A stretch of 44,184 bases of DNA from Phocaeicola_A sp045545095 (GCA_045545095.1 JAZQAG010000040.1:1-44184), one strand, 5' to 3'; shown: positions 1 through 8,369, counted from the first letter of the stretch. Numbers and translations are program-made. Notes: a model not told the origin generated them from the letters alone.

Positions 1-1
1 A

Positions 2-205
2 AAGCAATTTAGTAATATAGATTTTGCAAGACAATATTGGAATAGTCAAATAAAAGACTTGAATCGCTGTATACAAGAAGAATTATCTATATACCATCCC
101 GTAAATTACAGAATATATCGCAGTTGGGAGGATTTAGAAGATTATCATATAAAAGGTATTAACACAATAAAAAGAAGTTATAAACAAAATGGGAATTATT
201 TATAG
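2..205 (+). CDS. C-terminal end of an unrecognised protein (truncated by window edge)
   Basis: An open frame runs from the window edge to a TAG at 203-205, giving 67 residues with no start codon in view. The tail is charged and aromatic (it contains the runs YHPVNYRIY and SWEDLEDYHIKG). Its stop codon lies 17 bases inside the next gene, so the two are probably co-transcribed and translationally coupled. Base composition is AT-rich like the DUF262 and methyltransferase genes that follow, suggesting it belongs to the same acquired block. I do not recognise the family and assign no function. Confidence 0.5.
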   Translation, partial: KQFSNIDFARQYWNSQIKDLNRCIQEELSIYHPVNYRIYRSWEDLEDYHIKGINTIKRSYKQNGNYL

Positions 206-1250
206 TCGAAGCGAACTTAAGGTTCAAGAAATTCATAGGGATTTTCTTAATGGAACCCTGATTGTAGATGATAGCTATCAAAGAAAGAGTGTATGGCTTG
301 AGCGTGACAAAATAAGGTTAGTTGAAACAATTTTATTGGGGTTGATTATTCCAGAATTATATTTTTGGGATGCTGACACTGATGCGGATTCGGGTTTGAC
401 TATAACACATATCGTAGATGGGCAGCAAAGAATAAAAGCGATTGTTGATTTTGTTAATAATAACTTGAAATTACAAAAAGACTGTTTAATAGAAGATTAT
501 TCAAAGGAACATTTTGGAGATAAATGTTTTAAAGATTTAGACGAAGAATTTAAAAAACAGGTTTGGGCTTTTAATTTATCAGTTATACGTATTCAGAATA
601 AAGAAATAGATGAGATAAGAAAGATCTTTTATAGAGTGAATTTGACTAATTATTCATTAAATGATCAAGAGAGAAGACACAGTAATTCGTGGGGCAAATT
701 TGCCGATTTAACAGCGGAAATCATATCCTTGCCAATATGGGATGAATTGGGTGTTTTTAATTCGGGAGATATACGTCGGATGAAAGACCAAGAATTCTGT
801 TCCACATTATTGTTATTGGCGAGAAGGGGAATCATAGATCAGACAACTCAAAAACCTTTAAATGATGCATATACGGATTATTCAAAAGAATATGTCGAGT
901 ATGAAGATGATAAAAAAAGAATAATTAACTGGTTGAAAGAGTTTCCTAAGTTTTTTACTAATGAGGTTCGCCCATTTATCAAGAAAAGGACTCAACTGTA
1001 CACCGTGTTTTGTTTGATTGATTACATAGAAAGAAAAAACATATCAATTACTGATGAAATTATAATGCGTTTTAATCAGTTCGCTTTACTTTACATGGAA
1101 TTTGAGAACAGTTCGGATTCCAACATCAATGAGAATGAAGAGTATAACATAATAAAACAATACAAGTTGGCATCTTCTGAAGGTGTCAACAAGATTAAAA
1201 ATAGGAAAATTAGATTTGAATTACTGAGGAAGTTTGTTCTTGACCTGTAA
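189..1250 (+). CDS. DUF262 domain protein (ParB/GmrS-like fold)
   Basis: This 353-residue protein has the DUF262 hallmarks. YQRKSVW (about 30-36) is followed by a helix and ELYFW, and then the signature VDGQQR at about 76-81. In the GmrSD and related defence proteins the DGQQR segment belongs to a ParB/Srx-like nucleotide-binding fold that supports NTP-dependent activity. No DUF1524 (HNH) partner domain is visible in the C-terminal half, so this is a DUF262-only form that would need a separate nuclease or act with its neighbours. It overlaps the preceding frame by 17 bases and ends 20 bases before the methyltransferase, consistent with one operon. Composition is AT-rich, like genes upstream of 2990. 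The family is clear; its role in this locus is inferred from context. Confidence 0.85.
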   Translation: MGIIYSRSELKVQEIHRDFLNGTLIVDDSYQRKSVWLERDKIRLVETILLGLIIPELYFWDADTDADSGLTITHIVDGQQRIKAIVDFVNNNLKLQKDCLIEDYSKEHFGDKCFKDLDEEFKKQVWAFNLSVIRIQNKEIDEIRKIFYRVNLTNYSLNDQERRHSNSWGKFADLTAEIISLPIWDELGVFNSGDIRRMKDQEFCSTLLLLARRGIIDQTTQKPLNDAYTDYSKEYVEYEDDKKRIINWLKEFPKFFTNEVRPFIKKRTQLYTVFCLIDYIERKNISITDEIIMRFNQFALLYMEFENSSDSNINENEEYNIIKQYKLASSEGVNKIKNRKIRFELLRKFVLDL

Positions 1251-1270
1251 ACAATTAGGTTTAAAATAAA

Positions 1271-2383
1271 ATGAGGAAGGATTTTTTGTTCATAGATTTA
1301 TTTGCCGGCATTGGTGGCTTCCACACGGGAATGCATAGTGCAGGAGGAAAATGTGTTTTTGCCAGTGAATGGGACAAAAATGCCCGAATATCGTATGAAG
1401 CAAACTATGCTTGTATAGAACCCAAACTGTTTGAAAAAGACAAAAAGGGGAATTATTTGTACTTTAATGAAGATATAAATGATGTTATCCCTGCTAAAGT
1501 ACCCAATTTTGACATTTGTTGCGGTGGATTTCCCTGCCAACCTTTTTCTGTTGCTGGTTTAAAACGTGGTTTTGAAGATACAAGAGGAACCTTATTTTTC
1601 AATATTGCAAATCTTGTTAAAGAAAAGATAAAATCAGGTTATCCTCCTCGTGTGTTATTTCTTGAAAATGTACGAGGATTAAAGAATCATGATAAAGGAA
1701 ATACATTAAAAGTGATTCTTGCAACATTAGAAGAATTAGGTTACGCCTATTCATATGAAGTTCTGAATGCAAAATATTTTGGTGTACCACAAAATCGTGA
1801 ACGTCTATTTATTATCGCATGGTATAAAGGACTTGTCGATGTTGAAACTTTCAAATTTCCATACGGAATAGATAAAGAGGGTAATATTATCTACGAAAAA
1901 GATAAATTGAAAGATGGTACATTGCCAACCAAAGTTTCAGATATCTTTGAGCCGAATAAAACACTTGATCCTTCATTTACGATAAGTGACAGAATGTGGG
2001 AAGGACATCAAAAGAGGAAAGAACGAAACAAACAGAATGGAAAAGGTTTCGGATATTCAATGTTTAATGGCGAAAGTATATATACTAGTACCATTTCTGC
2101 TCGATATTGGAAAGATGGAAGTGAGATTCTTATAGATCAATCAGACAAAGGATTAAATCCAAGAGTCCTAACCCCTGTTGAAGCAGGTCGTTTGCAGGGA
2201 TATAGAATATTAGGAAATGGCTGGGAGCATCCTGATTGTGCGAATAATATAAATTATAACGAATCAAATATTGAATTTAGAATCGTAGTTTCTAAAAAGG
2301 AAGCATATCGTCAATTTGGAAATAGTGTTGCTATTCCTGTGATAAAATGTTTGGCAAAGGAAATCGTAAAACAATTAATGTAA
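1271..2383 (+). CDS. DNA (cytosine-5-)-methyltransferase
   Basis: A 370-residue C5-cytosine methyltransferase that would protect host DNA by methylating cytosine at an unknown target. Canonical motifs appear in order: motif I FIDLFAGIGG (7-16, AdoMet binding), motif IV GGFPCQPFS (85-93, catalytic Cys89), motif VI ENVRGL (132-137), motif VIII QNRERLF (174-180), then LTPVEAGRLQGY and motif X QFGNSVAIPV near the C-terminus. Length is normal for a single-domain Dcm/HaeIII-type enzyme. The region between motifs VIII and IX would be the target-recognition domain. It lies 7 bases ahead of the McrB-type gene; methyltransferase plus McrB/McrC-like restriction genes is the arrangement of LlaJI/BsuMI-type systems, so it is probably the cognate modification subunit rather than an orphan. 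Composition is AT-rich. Confidence 0.95.
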   Translation: MRKDFLFIDLFAGIGGFHTGMHSAGGKCVFASEWDKNARISYEANYACIEPKLFEKDKKGNYLYFNEDINDVIPAKVPNFDICCGGFPCQPFSVAGLKRGFEDTRGTLFFNIANLVKEKIKSGYPPRVLFLENVRGLKNHDKGNTLKVILATLEELGYAYSYEVLNAKYFGVPQNRERLFIIAWYKGLVDVETFKFPYGIDKEGNIIYEKDKLKDGTLPTKVSDIFEPNKTLDPSFTISDRMWEGHQKRKERNKQNGKGFGYSMFNGESIYTSTISARYWKDGSEILIDQSDKGLNPRVLTPVEAGRLQGYRILGNGWEHPDCANNINYNESNIEFRIVVSKKEAYRQFGNSVAIPVIKCLAKEIVKQLM

Positions 2384-2390
2384 CTATAGT

Positions 2391-4376
2391 ATGGAAGAGT
2401 TGAGAAATTTGCAACAAATGGCCAGTCTTGCAAGTGGTCGTTTTAATCAGTATGATGGAGAAGATTTCATATTACCTGAAATATTCAAAGAGCAGGTAAA
2501 AGAAATAAATTCCAATACTATAACTTACAATAAGTATTCGGCTATTATAGAGACAAGGGGATCTCAACATGGTATTCTCAATATCTTTATGCCTAATCAA
2601 TGGTTTTATATTGCATCTTATTTTACAGATTTCTACAATGAATTGCAGAAGTATAAGAAATATGCTCTCAAAATAGCCACCAAAGAAAGGTTAAAGGAAT
2701 TAAATGGCAAAGAACTGTCAATTACGGAATTGAATGCTATAAATTCTTTGAATATAGATGAAAAATCTAAGAACAAATTAATACGTTTTATAACTGATTA
2801 CTCTTGGTGGGGTGGAGCAAAAACGATTGATAGAGGAGATTTTTATGTATCTCCGATTTTATCTAATGCAAATCTCGTAAATGCTTCACAATCATTTGTT
2901 GCTGAATTATGCGCGTTTCTTGCAAATAAACAAGATTTAGTTCAGGCCATTATCAATAAAGAAGAATCAGATATACAAAAACATTTTTCAACAACCAATT
3001 TTCCCCTCCAACAAATCTTCTACGGAGCGCCGGGGACAGGAAAGTCGAATATCATCAAGAAGGTGGTGGATGAACAGGGAAAGAAGAGTTACAGAACGAC
3101 TTTCCATCCTGATAGTGAATATTCTACGTTCGTGGGATGCTACAAACCGACAATGAAGGAGAGCACCATTACCAAAGATGGAGTGACTACGAAGGAGGAG
3201 AAAATCATCTACGCCTTCTGCCCACAAGCCTTTACGAATGCTTACGTGGAGGCATGGAAAACAGATGAGGAGGTGTACCTGATAATTGAAGAGATAAACC
3301 GAGGTAATTGTGCCCAGATATTCGGAGACCTCTTCCAACTACTGGACAGGAAAGATGGAGTGTCGGAATATCCCATAGAGGCAGATACTGATCTTTGCAA
3401 CCATTTGGCAAAGGAATTGGCAGACTCTACACGAACAGACATTCCTCATGAGGTGAAGGAGGGAAAGAGGCTGATACTCCCCGCAAACCTATACATTTGG
3501 GCTACCATGAACACGAGCGACCAAAGTCTGTTCCCTATCGATTCGGCTTTCAAACGCCGCTGGGATTGGCAATACATGCCAATTTGTAAGGGGAGGGACA
3601 AGCAGGGCAATGAGCTAGCATGGAAAATCATGGCCGGTAAAAATAGATACGACTGGTGGGAGTTCATCCAAAAGGTGAACGAACAGATTGGTTCGACTAC
3701 CAACTCTGAGGATAAGAAACTGGGATTCTTCTTCTGCAAAGCCGATGCGGAAGGAGTAATCAGTGCGGAAACTTTCGTGAGCAAAGTGATATTCTACCTG
3801 TGGAATGATGTGTTCAAAGACTTCGGCTTCGACAATACTATATTCAATGATGAAGAGGGTGGCACATTGACCTTCGACAAATTCTATACCATGAACAACG
3901 GTAGAGTGGTGGTGTGCGAAGAGAAGATTGTGAAATTCTTGGAGAACCTAGGGGTGGAAGTGGTGCCGGAAATCATAGATACAGAAATAGAGGAAGAAGA
4001 TGAAGACGGAAACAGTAGTTCTACTTCAAGACGAGATTACACTAAATATTCTGTAAATGGAATTGGCAGTTATGGTAAAAACAAATTGGCATCTGAGTGT
4101 GTCAAAGAATATATAAAACTTCATCCAACTATGTCTGCAGACGAAGTCGTTGATAATTGGAAGAGTTTAGGTTATATCGTACCTCATTTTATCGAGTCAA
4201 AAGAGGAATTTGATGCGCGTACAGACAATAGCAAAGAACGTTCTGTGGAAATCCCATGCGGCTCGACTGTCTTGTATGTTGTCAAAAATGGATATGGTAG
4301 TAATGGCAAAGTTAATGTTCTCATGGAAGCAGTAAACAAAAGGGATTGGGGTATTACAATCAATATAATAGACTAA
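2391..4376 (+). CDS. McrB-type AAA+ restriction motor (GTPase subunit)
   Basis: A 661-residue McrB-family protein, expected to form an NTP-driven ring that loads or activates the McrC-type nuclease. The core has Walker A GAPGTGKS (212-219), Walker B VYLIIEEINRGN (295-306) and the McrB signature MNTSD (373-377), which in E. coli McrB underlies GTP preference. Residues 1-205 form an N-terminal DNA-recognition-type region I do not recognise. Residues from about 545 form a separate small domain (starts DYTKYSVNG, contains IKLHP). Composition changes near 2990 and again near 4010: the AAA+ core is GC-richer, the two ends AT-rich, suggesting domain exchange. Its TAA stop overlaps an ATG (TAATG at 4374-4378) that was evidently the original mcrC start before the insertion described at 4376-4403. 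Confidence 0.92.
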   Translation: MEELRNLQQMASLASGRFNQYDGEDFILPEIFKEQVKEINSNTITYNKYSAIIETRGSQHGILNIFMPNQWFYIASYFTDFYNELQKYKKYALKIATKERLKELNGKELSITELNAINSLNIDEKSKNKLIRFITDYSWWGGAKTIDRGDFYVSPILSNANLVNASQSFVAELCAFLANKQDLVQAIINKEESDIQKHFSTTNFPLQQIFYGAPGTGKSNIIKKVVDEQGKKSYRTTFHPDSEYSTFVGCYKPTMKESTITKDGVTTKEEKIIYAFCPQAFTNAYVEAWKTDEEVYLIIEEINRGNCAQIFGDLFQLLDRKDGVSEYPIEADTDLCNHLAKELADSTRTDIPHEVKEGKRLILPANLYIWATMNTSDQSLFPIDSAFKRRWDWQYMPICKGRDKQGNELAWKIMAGKNRYDWWEFIQKVNEQIGSTTNSEDKKLGFFFCKADAEGVISAETFVSKVIFYLWNDVFKDFGFDNTIFNDEEGGTLTFDKFYTMNNGRVVVCEEKIVKFLENLGVEVVPEIIDTEIEEEDEDGNSSSTSRRDYTKYSVNGIGSYGKNKLASECVKEYIKLHPTMSADEVVDNWKSLGYIVPHFIESKEEFDARTDNSKERSVEIPCGSTVLYVVKNGYGSNGKVNVLMEAVNKRDWGITINIID

Positions 4377-4403
4377 TGCGCATCCTTATAGAAGAACATA
4401 AAT
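4376..4403 (+). repeat. 28-bp direct repeat, left copy (duplicated start of mcrC)
   Basis: These 28 bases are identical to 5604-5631, the first 28 bases of the mcrC-type gene. The match stops exactly at the ends (4375 A versus 5603 C; 4404 G versus 5632 A). The copy makes a nine-codon minicistron (MRILIEEHK) whose ATG overlaps the mcrB stop (TAATG) and whose TGA (4403-4405) overlaps the yhcG-like ATG (4402-4404). The distance between copies is 1228 bp, i.e. one yhcG-like gene. Confidence 0.97.
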
Positions 4404-5589
4404 GAGTATGAAAAGTGAAACATATAACCAACAACTTATGACGAACAATACCGATGGGCTGCTTCACGATGCTTGCATCATTATTGATGAGGCTCAAAAG
4501 AAGGCTTATTGTGCCGTCAATGAAACTCTGATCAAGCGTAATTGGTTGCTCGGTATGCGCATCCGACATGAGGTGTTGAACGAAAAAAGAGCCGAATATG
4601 GAGAACAAGTCATAAAGGAGTTGGCAAAGAGATTGACTGAAATTTATGGAAGAGGGTACAAGAAAAGTAACCTCTACACGTTCGTCACATTTTACCAGTC
4701 TTATCCGAACTTTTTCCAATCACTGATTGGAATATCAGATGCAGTGCCTGAGGATGAGAATTTCCAATCACTGACTGGAGAATCTGCAGAGAATGGTTCA
4801 CGACTGATGGAATTGTCTGAAAATGTGGATGTGTATAGTGTGTTGAAACCTACCAAACCAATCAGATTGTCGTGGACTCATTATTGTATTCTTTTACAAG
4901 AAAACAATATGGATGCTCGCAGATGGTATGAAAACGAGGCTGACAATGAAATGTGGAGCACAAGAACCTTGCAACGCAATGTGTCATCACAATATTATCA
5001 TCGTTTGCTACAATCGCAAAACAAGGATGTGGTTCGCAACGAAATGAAAACCCTAACAACTCCACTTCAAGACAAGTTGGAATTCTTGAAAAATCCTGTA
5101 GTTGCGGAATTCTTAGGCTTCAAGAACAACACGGATTATACGGAAAGCAGCCTTGAACAAAGCATTATCGACCACTTGATTCCTTTCCTTATGGAACTTG
5201 GCAAGGGATTTGCCCTTGTGGACAGACAGAAACGAATCCACACTGAAAAGGAGGACTATTACATTGATCTTGTATTCTACAACTATCACTTGCGTTGCTT
5301 TGTACTTATCGACCTGAAAACTACCAAACTAAGCTATCAGGATGTCGGGCAGATGGATATGTATGTGAAAATGTACGATGAACTGGTGCGTCCAGACGGT
5401 CACAATCCTACTATCGGCATGCTACTTTGTGCCGAAACGGATGAAGATGTGGCACACTACTCTGTGTTGAATGGTAACGACCAACTGTTTGCCGCAAAAT
5501 ACTTGACCTATATGCCCACACAAGAGGAATTGCGACGCGAGATAGAACAACAAAAGGAATTCTTCAGGTTACAAAACCCGAATCAATAA
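4402..5589 (+). CDS. YhcG-type (DUF1016) PD-(D/E)XK nuclease-family protein
   Basis: A 395-residue protein of the YhcG/DUF1016 type. The N-terminal half is the helical DUF1016 region: NWLLGMRI near 50, then YGRGYKKSNLYTFVTFYQ, and after a variable insert LSWTHYCILL. The C-terminal half has the PD-(D/E)XK core: YYIDLVFYNYHLRCFVLIDLK, with a catalytic-type Asp in IDLVFYN and the D-x-K of IDLK, followed by QMDMYVKMYD. It is probably a DNA-acting nuclease or a nuclease-fold accessory factor. The 1016-type spacer carries a short internal duplication (FQSL-x-G at about residues 110 and 123; DNA near 4722 and 4761). The gene sits between mcrB and mcrC and is flanked by 28-bp direct repeats, so it looks like a later insertion into the operon. 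Its start is coupled to the nine-codon remnant of mcrC. Confidence 0.9.
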   Translation: MSMKSETYNQQLMTNNTDGLLHDACIIIDEAQKKAYCAVNETLIKRNWLLGMRIRHEVLNEKRAEYGEQVIKELAKRLTEIYGRGYKKSNLYTFVTFYQSYPNFFQSLIGISDAVPEDENFQSLTGESAENGSRLMELSENVDVYSVLKPTKPIRLSWTHYCILLQENNMDARRWYENEADNEMWSTRTLQRNVSSQYYHRLLQSQNKDVVRNEMKTLTTPLQDKLEFLKNPVVAEFLGFKNNTDYTESSLEQSIIDHLIPFLMELGKGFALVDRQKRIHTEKEDYYIDLVFYNYHLRCFVLIDLKTTKLSYQDVGQMDMYVKMYDELVRPDGHNPTIGMLLCAETDEDVAHYSVLNGNDQLFAAKYLTYMPTQEELRREIEQQKEFFRLQNPNQ

Positions 5590-5603
5590 CTGCACCATAC
5601 ATC

Positions 5604-5631
5604 ATGCGCATCCTTATAGAAGAACATAAAT
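5604..5631 (+). repeat. 28-bp direct repeat, right copy (start of intact mcrC)
   Basis: Identical to 4376-4403. Here the sequence continues into the full 762-codon mcrC-type gene, so this is the functional copy; the left copy is a truncated duplicate. The 14 bases between the yhcG-like stop (5589) and this copy (5590-5603) have no counterpart upstream of the left copy. Confidence 0.97.
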
Positions 5632-7892
5632 ACAGGGCTGAAGAGGTGAGGAGCATCCTGCATGGCGTGGATGCACTGGAGACGGTGGAGGGGTATGTGA
5701 GCCTGAACTACGTGGGGTACTTCTACAACACGGAGTTGAAGGATTGTGTATTCATCCTTCCGAAAGTTCTTCTGGAGAGTGTGGAGGGAAAGGACCTGGT
5801 GTTTGGCAAATATGACCCTACAACCATACTGAACCTCGACGAGAACAATCCACTGACGAAGCATGAGAAGGACTTCATCTACGAGTTTGCCGTGTGGATA
5901 TACCGCGCCATCGTGGTGTTTCAGAAAAGCAACGCAGATTCGGAAATAGTCTTCCACAAAAAGATTATCCAAGTGGGGAAGGGGCGCAGAAGACTGAGCA
6001 ACACATTCCTCGACATCCTGCTGGCCTTGCTCCAATTCAACAGGGACAATCAGAATTTCTTCTTCTTCGTGTTGCGCAATCTGCACTCGGGGTACAACAA
6101 AATCAATTGGACACGCACCATCGGCACAACCAGCGCCATTGTGCAAGAGAACAGCCCCATATACCTGAATCCTGTGAACAAGAAGAGGAGGATAAACTTT
6201 GACGAAGAGTTGCTGGTCATCTTCTTCTCCATCCTCAACTACATTGGCGACCGATATGGATTCACGAAGGAGATAAATTGCAACTTCAATCTGATAAAAG
6301 GGAAACAATTTGAGACCTATCTGAAAGGATTCGGCAAGGTGAGATTGCAACAGATCAAGTACAAATACTTTTCGGACAAAGCGCTTGAATTGTGGGAGTT
6401 GTGCCATGCCTTCTTCGATGCTGCCAAGCATGTGCACACCAACAGTGCCCAACAGGAATACTTACTGGTGAAGAACTTCAACATCGTGTTTGAAGCCATC
6501 ATTGACGAACTGATAGGCGACCGCGAAATCCCCAAGGGATTGAAAGAGCAGGAAGACGGCAAGCGGGTGGACCACATGTACACCTACAAGGGACTGACCA
6601 CACACGAAGAGGACAGGCCCATCTACTACATCGGAGACTCGAAATACTACAAACGTGGCAACCAGGTGGGGAAGGAATCGGTGTACAAGCAATTCACCTA
6701 TGCACGCAACGTAATCCAATGGAATCTGAACCTCTTTATGAATGCCAACACAGAGGACAAGGACTGGAGAGCGGACAAAAGCCGCTTTGACAAAGTGGCC
6801 ATGTTGCGCGACAACACAACAGAGGGATACAACATCATTCCCAACTTCTTCATCAGTGCCCGATTGAACAAAGAGCTTGACTACAAAGAGGAGATAGAGA
6901 TAACGGACAAAAGCCACACACACTTCAGCAACAAGCAATTCGATAACAGATTGTTTGACCGAGACACCTTGCTGGTGTGCCACTACGATGTGAACTTCCT
7001 CTACGTGGTATCCCTGTATGCACGCAACAACACCCTTCAGAAGGATGCATGGAAAGAGAAGGTGCGCGATATGTTCCGTTCACAAATACAACGGATTTTG
7101 CAAGAAAAATTCAACTTCTATGCCATGAGCGCTCATCCCAACGTGGATGCAGAGGCATATATAAAGAGTCATTTCCAAGAGGTGTTGGGCAAAATATATA
7201 CACCATACACCGACAAGGGCATCTTCTCACTGGCACTGGACAAAGGGTTTGAGGAGGAGAACCTACACCTGTTGGATGAATTAAAAAAACACTTCTATGT
7301 GGTTGAATGTGGCATTGGAGAAGAGCCACAAACGGCATTGCAAGCCGAAATCGGACAAGAACAGGAGAAGATTATAGTCGCACCACAATGGTTGACCATG
7401 CACTTCCTTGAGCGCGATTTGGAGAGAGGAATCCTCGTGGGATACTACAAAGACAAGGAGCATTTGCAATGGATACTGGGCAACAACGACAAGCATTCAC
7501 TGGTGTACAACGTCCGCTTGAAATTGCAGAGCGACCAAGAGACGAGAGAAGGGGCACACACAGAGGGGTTCTACAAGAAGAAAAACATCCAATTTGTCAT
7601 CCTCTATACTGACGATGTGGAAACTACTGGCGAATACCGTGTTTTTCATGTGAAAGACACTGCCGCAAAAGTGACAGAAGAGCGAATGCGCGACACGTGG
7701 TATCCCAATGAGGTGAAAGGCAACTACTTCTTCTTCCGTTTTGACGAGGAAGTAAACATCGGCCGATTGCAAATAGCTGAACTTGTCAAAGCCCTACGAA
7801 TGAAACATTTGGCTGAATTTGGAAGTTATACGTCAGGCGAACCCATGTTCACCACCGCAATGGATGTATTAGAGTATAGAACCGGTTTCTGA
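5604..7892 (+). CDS. McrC / LlaJI-type restriction nuclease subunit, long form
   Basis: A 762-residue nuclease partner for the McrB-type motor. Residues about 85-175 contain a helix-rich region with FIYEFAVWIYRAI and NKINWTRTI (165-173), the kind of segment seen in LlaJI-family subunits. The PD-(D/E)XK core is VDHMY (322-326) and YYIGDSKYYK (341-350), giving the Asp and the D-S-K triad. E. coli McrC is about 350 residues, so roughly the last 350-400 residues here are extra. The tail from about 575 (APQWLTMHFLERDLERG, later GNYFFFRFDEEVN) could be a target-sensing or regulatory module; I do not recognise it. Composition is GC-richer than the left part of the island and resembles the AAA+ core of mcrB, suggesting these two parts have a common history. 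Confidence 0.85.
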   Translation: MRILIEEHKYRAEEVRSILHGVDALETVEGYVSLNYVGYFYNTELKDCVFILPKVLLESVEGKDLVFGKYDPTTILNLDENNPLTKHEKDFIYEFAVWIYRAIVVFQKSNADSEIVFHKKIIQVGKGRRRLSNTFLDILLALLQFNRDNQNFFFFVLRNLHSGYNKINWTRTIGTTSAIVQENSPIYLNPVNKKRRINFDEELLVIFFSILNYIGDRYGFTKEINCNFNLIKGKQFETYLKGFGKVRLQQIKYKYFSDKALELWELCHAFFDAAKHVHTNSAQQEYLLVKNFNIVFEAIIDELIGDREIPKGLKEQEDGKRVDHMYTYKGLTTHEEDRPIYYIGDSKYYKRGNQVGKESVYKQFTYARNVIQWNLNLFMNANTEDKDWRADKSRFDKVAMLRDNTTEGYNIIPNFFISARLNKELDYKEEIEITDKSHTHFSNKQFDNRLFDRDTLLVCHYDVNFLYVVSLYARNNTLQKDAWKEKVRDMFRSQIQRILQEKFNFYAMSAHPNVDAEAYIKSHFQEVLGKIYTPYTDKGIFSLALDKGFEEENLHLLDELKKHFYVVECGIGEEPQTALQAEIGQEQEKIIVAPQWLTMHFLERDLERGILVGYYKDKEHLQWILGNNDKHSLVYNVRLKLQSDQETREGAHTEGFYKKKNIQFVILYTDDVETTGEYRVFHVKDTAAKVTEERMRDTWYPNEVKGNYFFFRFDEEVNIGRLQIAELVKALRMKHLAEFGSYTSGEPMFTTAMDVLEYRTGF

Positions 7893-7942
7893 TTAAATAA
7901 AAAGACACCATAATATTGGTACCATTCACACCTCAACCTCTT

Positions 7943-8335
7943 ATGAAAACCATCCAAGTAGTAGCCGCCATTATACATGATGAAGAAGGAAATGTGCTTG
8001 CCACCCAGCGGGGATATGGCGAGTACAAGGGATGGTGGGAGTTTCCCGGCGGGAAAATGGAAGAGGGCGAGAGCAGGGAGGTGGCGCTCGTGCGCGAGAT
8101 ATGGGAGGAACTCTGTGTGATGATAATGCCTGAGAAGTGGCTATGCACGGTGGAGCATGACTACCCGACATTTCACCTGACGATGCATTGCGCCCTGTGC
8201 CGCATCGTGCAGGGAAGGGTGAAACTGAACGAACACCTCTCCGCGCAATGGCTAAGCCGGAAGGAACTGGACATCGTGCAATGGCTACCGGCGGATGTGG
8301 AGGTGGTGAAGGAGCTACGAGTGACTAGCTACTAG
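7943..8335 (+). CDS. Nudix hydrolase (MutT / NudG-like)
   Basis: A 130-residue Nudix protein when started at the ATG at 7943 (MKTIQVVAAI); an upstream TTG at 7916 would add nine residues without homology value. The Nudix box begins GGKMEEGESREVALV and continues REIWEELC; the catalytic REIWEE glutamates are intact, while the Gly that normally follows EEx is Cys. Members of this subfamily hydrolyse oxidised or modified nucleotides such as 8-oxo-dGTP or 5-substituted CTP. The last few codons (LRVTSY) and the TAG stop are encoded by a 7-bp-period repeat array, so the C-terminus has probably been rewritten by repeat expansion. It lies 50 bases after the restriction nuclease gene; a role in defence is possible but not shown. 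Confidence 0.92.
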   Translation: MKTIQVVAAIIHDEEGNVLATQRGYGEYKGWWEFPGGKMEEGESREVALVREIWEELCVMIMPEKWLCTVEHDYPTFHLTMHCALCRIVQGRVKLNEHLSAQWLSRKELDIVQWLPADVEVVKELRVTSY

Positions 8336-8369
8336 CTACGAGTGACTAGCTATGAATGACTAGTGGCGA
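8314..8369 (+). repeat. Heptad array 1 (8 units, 7-bp period)
   Basis: Eight consecutive 7-mers in strict register, consensus G(T/C)(G/T)A(C/T)(T/G)A. They start inside the last codons of the Nudix gene, whose TAG stop (8333-8335) lies in the array. Because seven is not a multiple of three and the units carry TGA and TAG, all three frames close within about 21 bp. Confidence 0.9.

Noticed and set aside
4376..5631. Insertion sequence carrying the yhcG-like gene
   Set aside because: No transposase and no terminal inverted repeats at the 28-bp copies; 28 bp is long for a target-site duplication, so the mechanism is left open.
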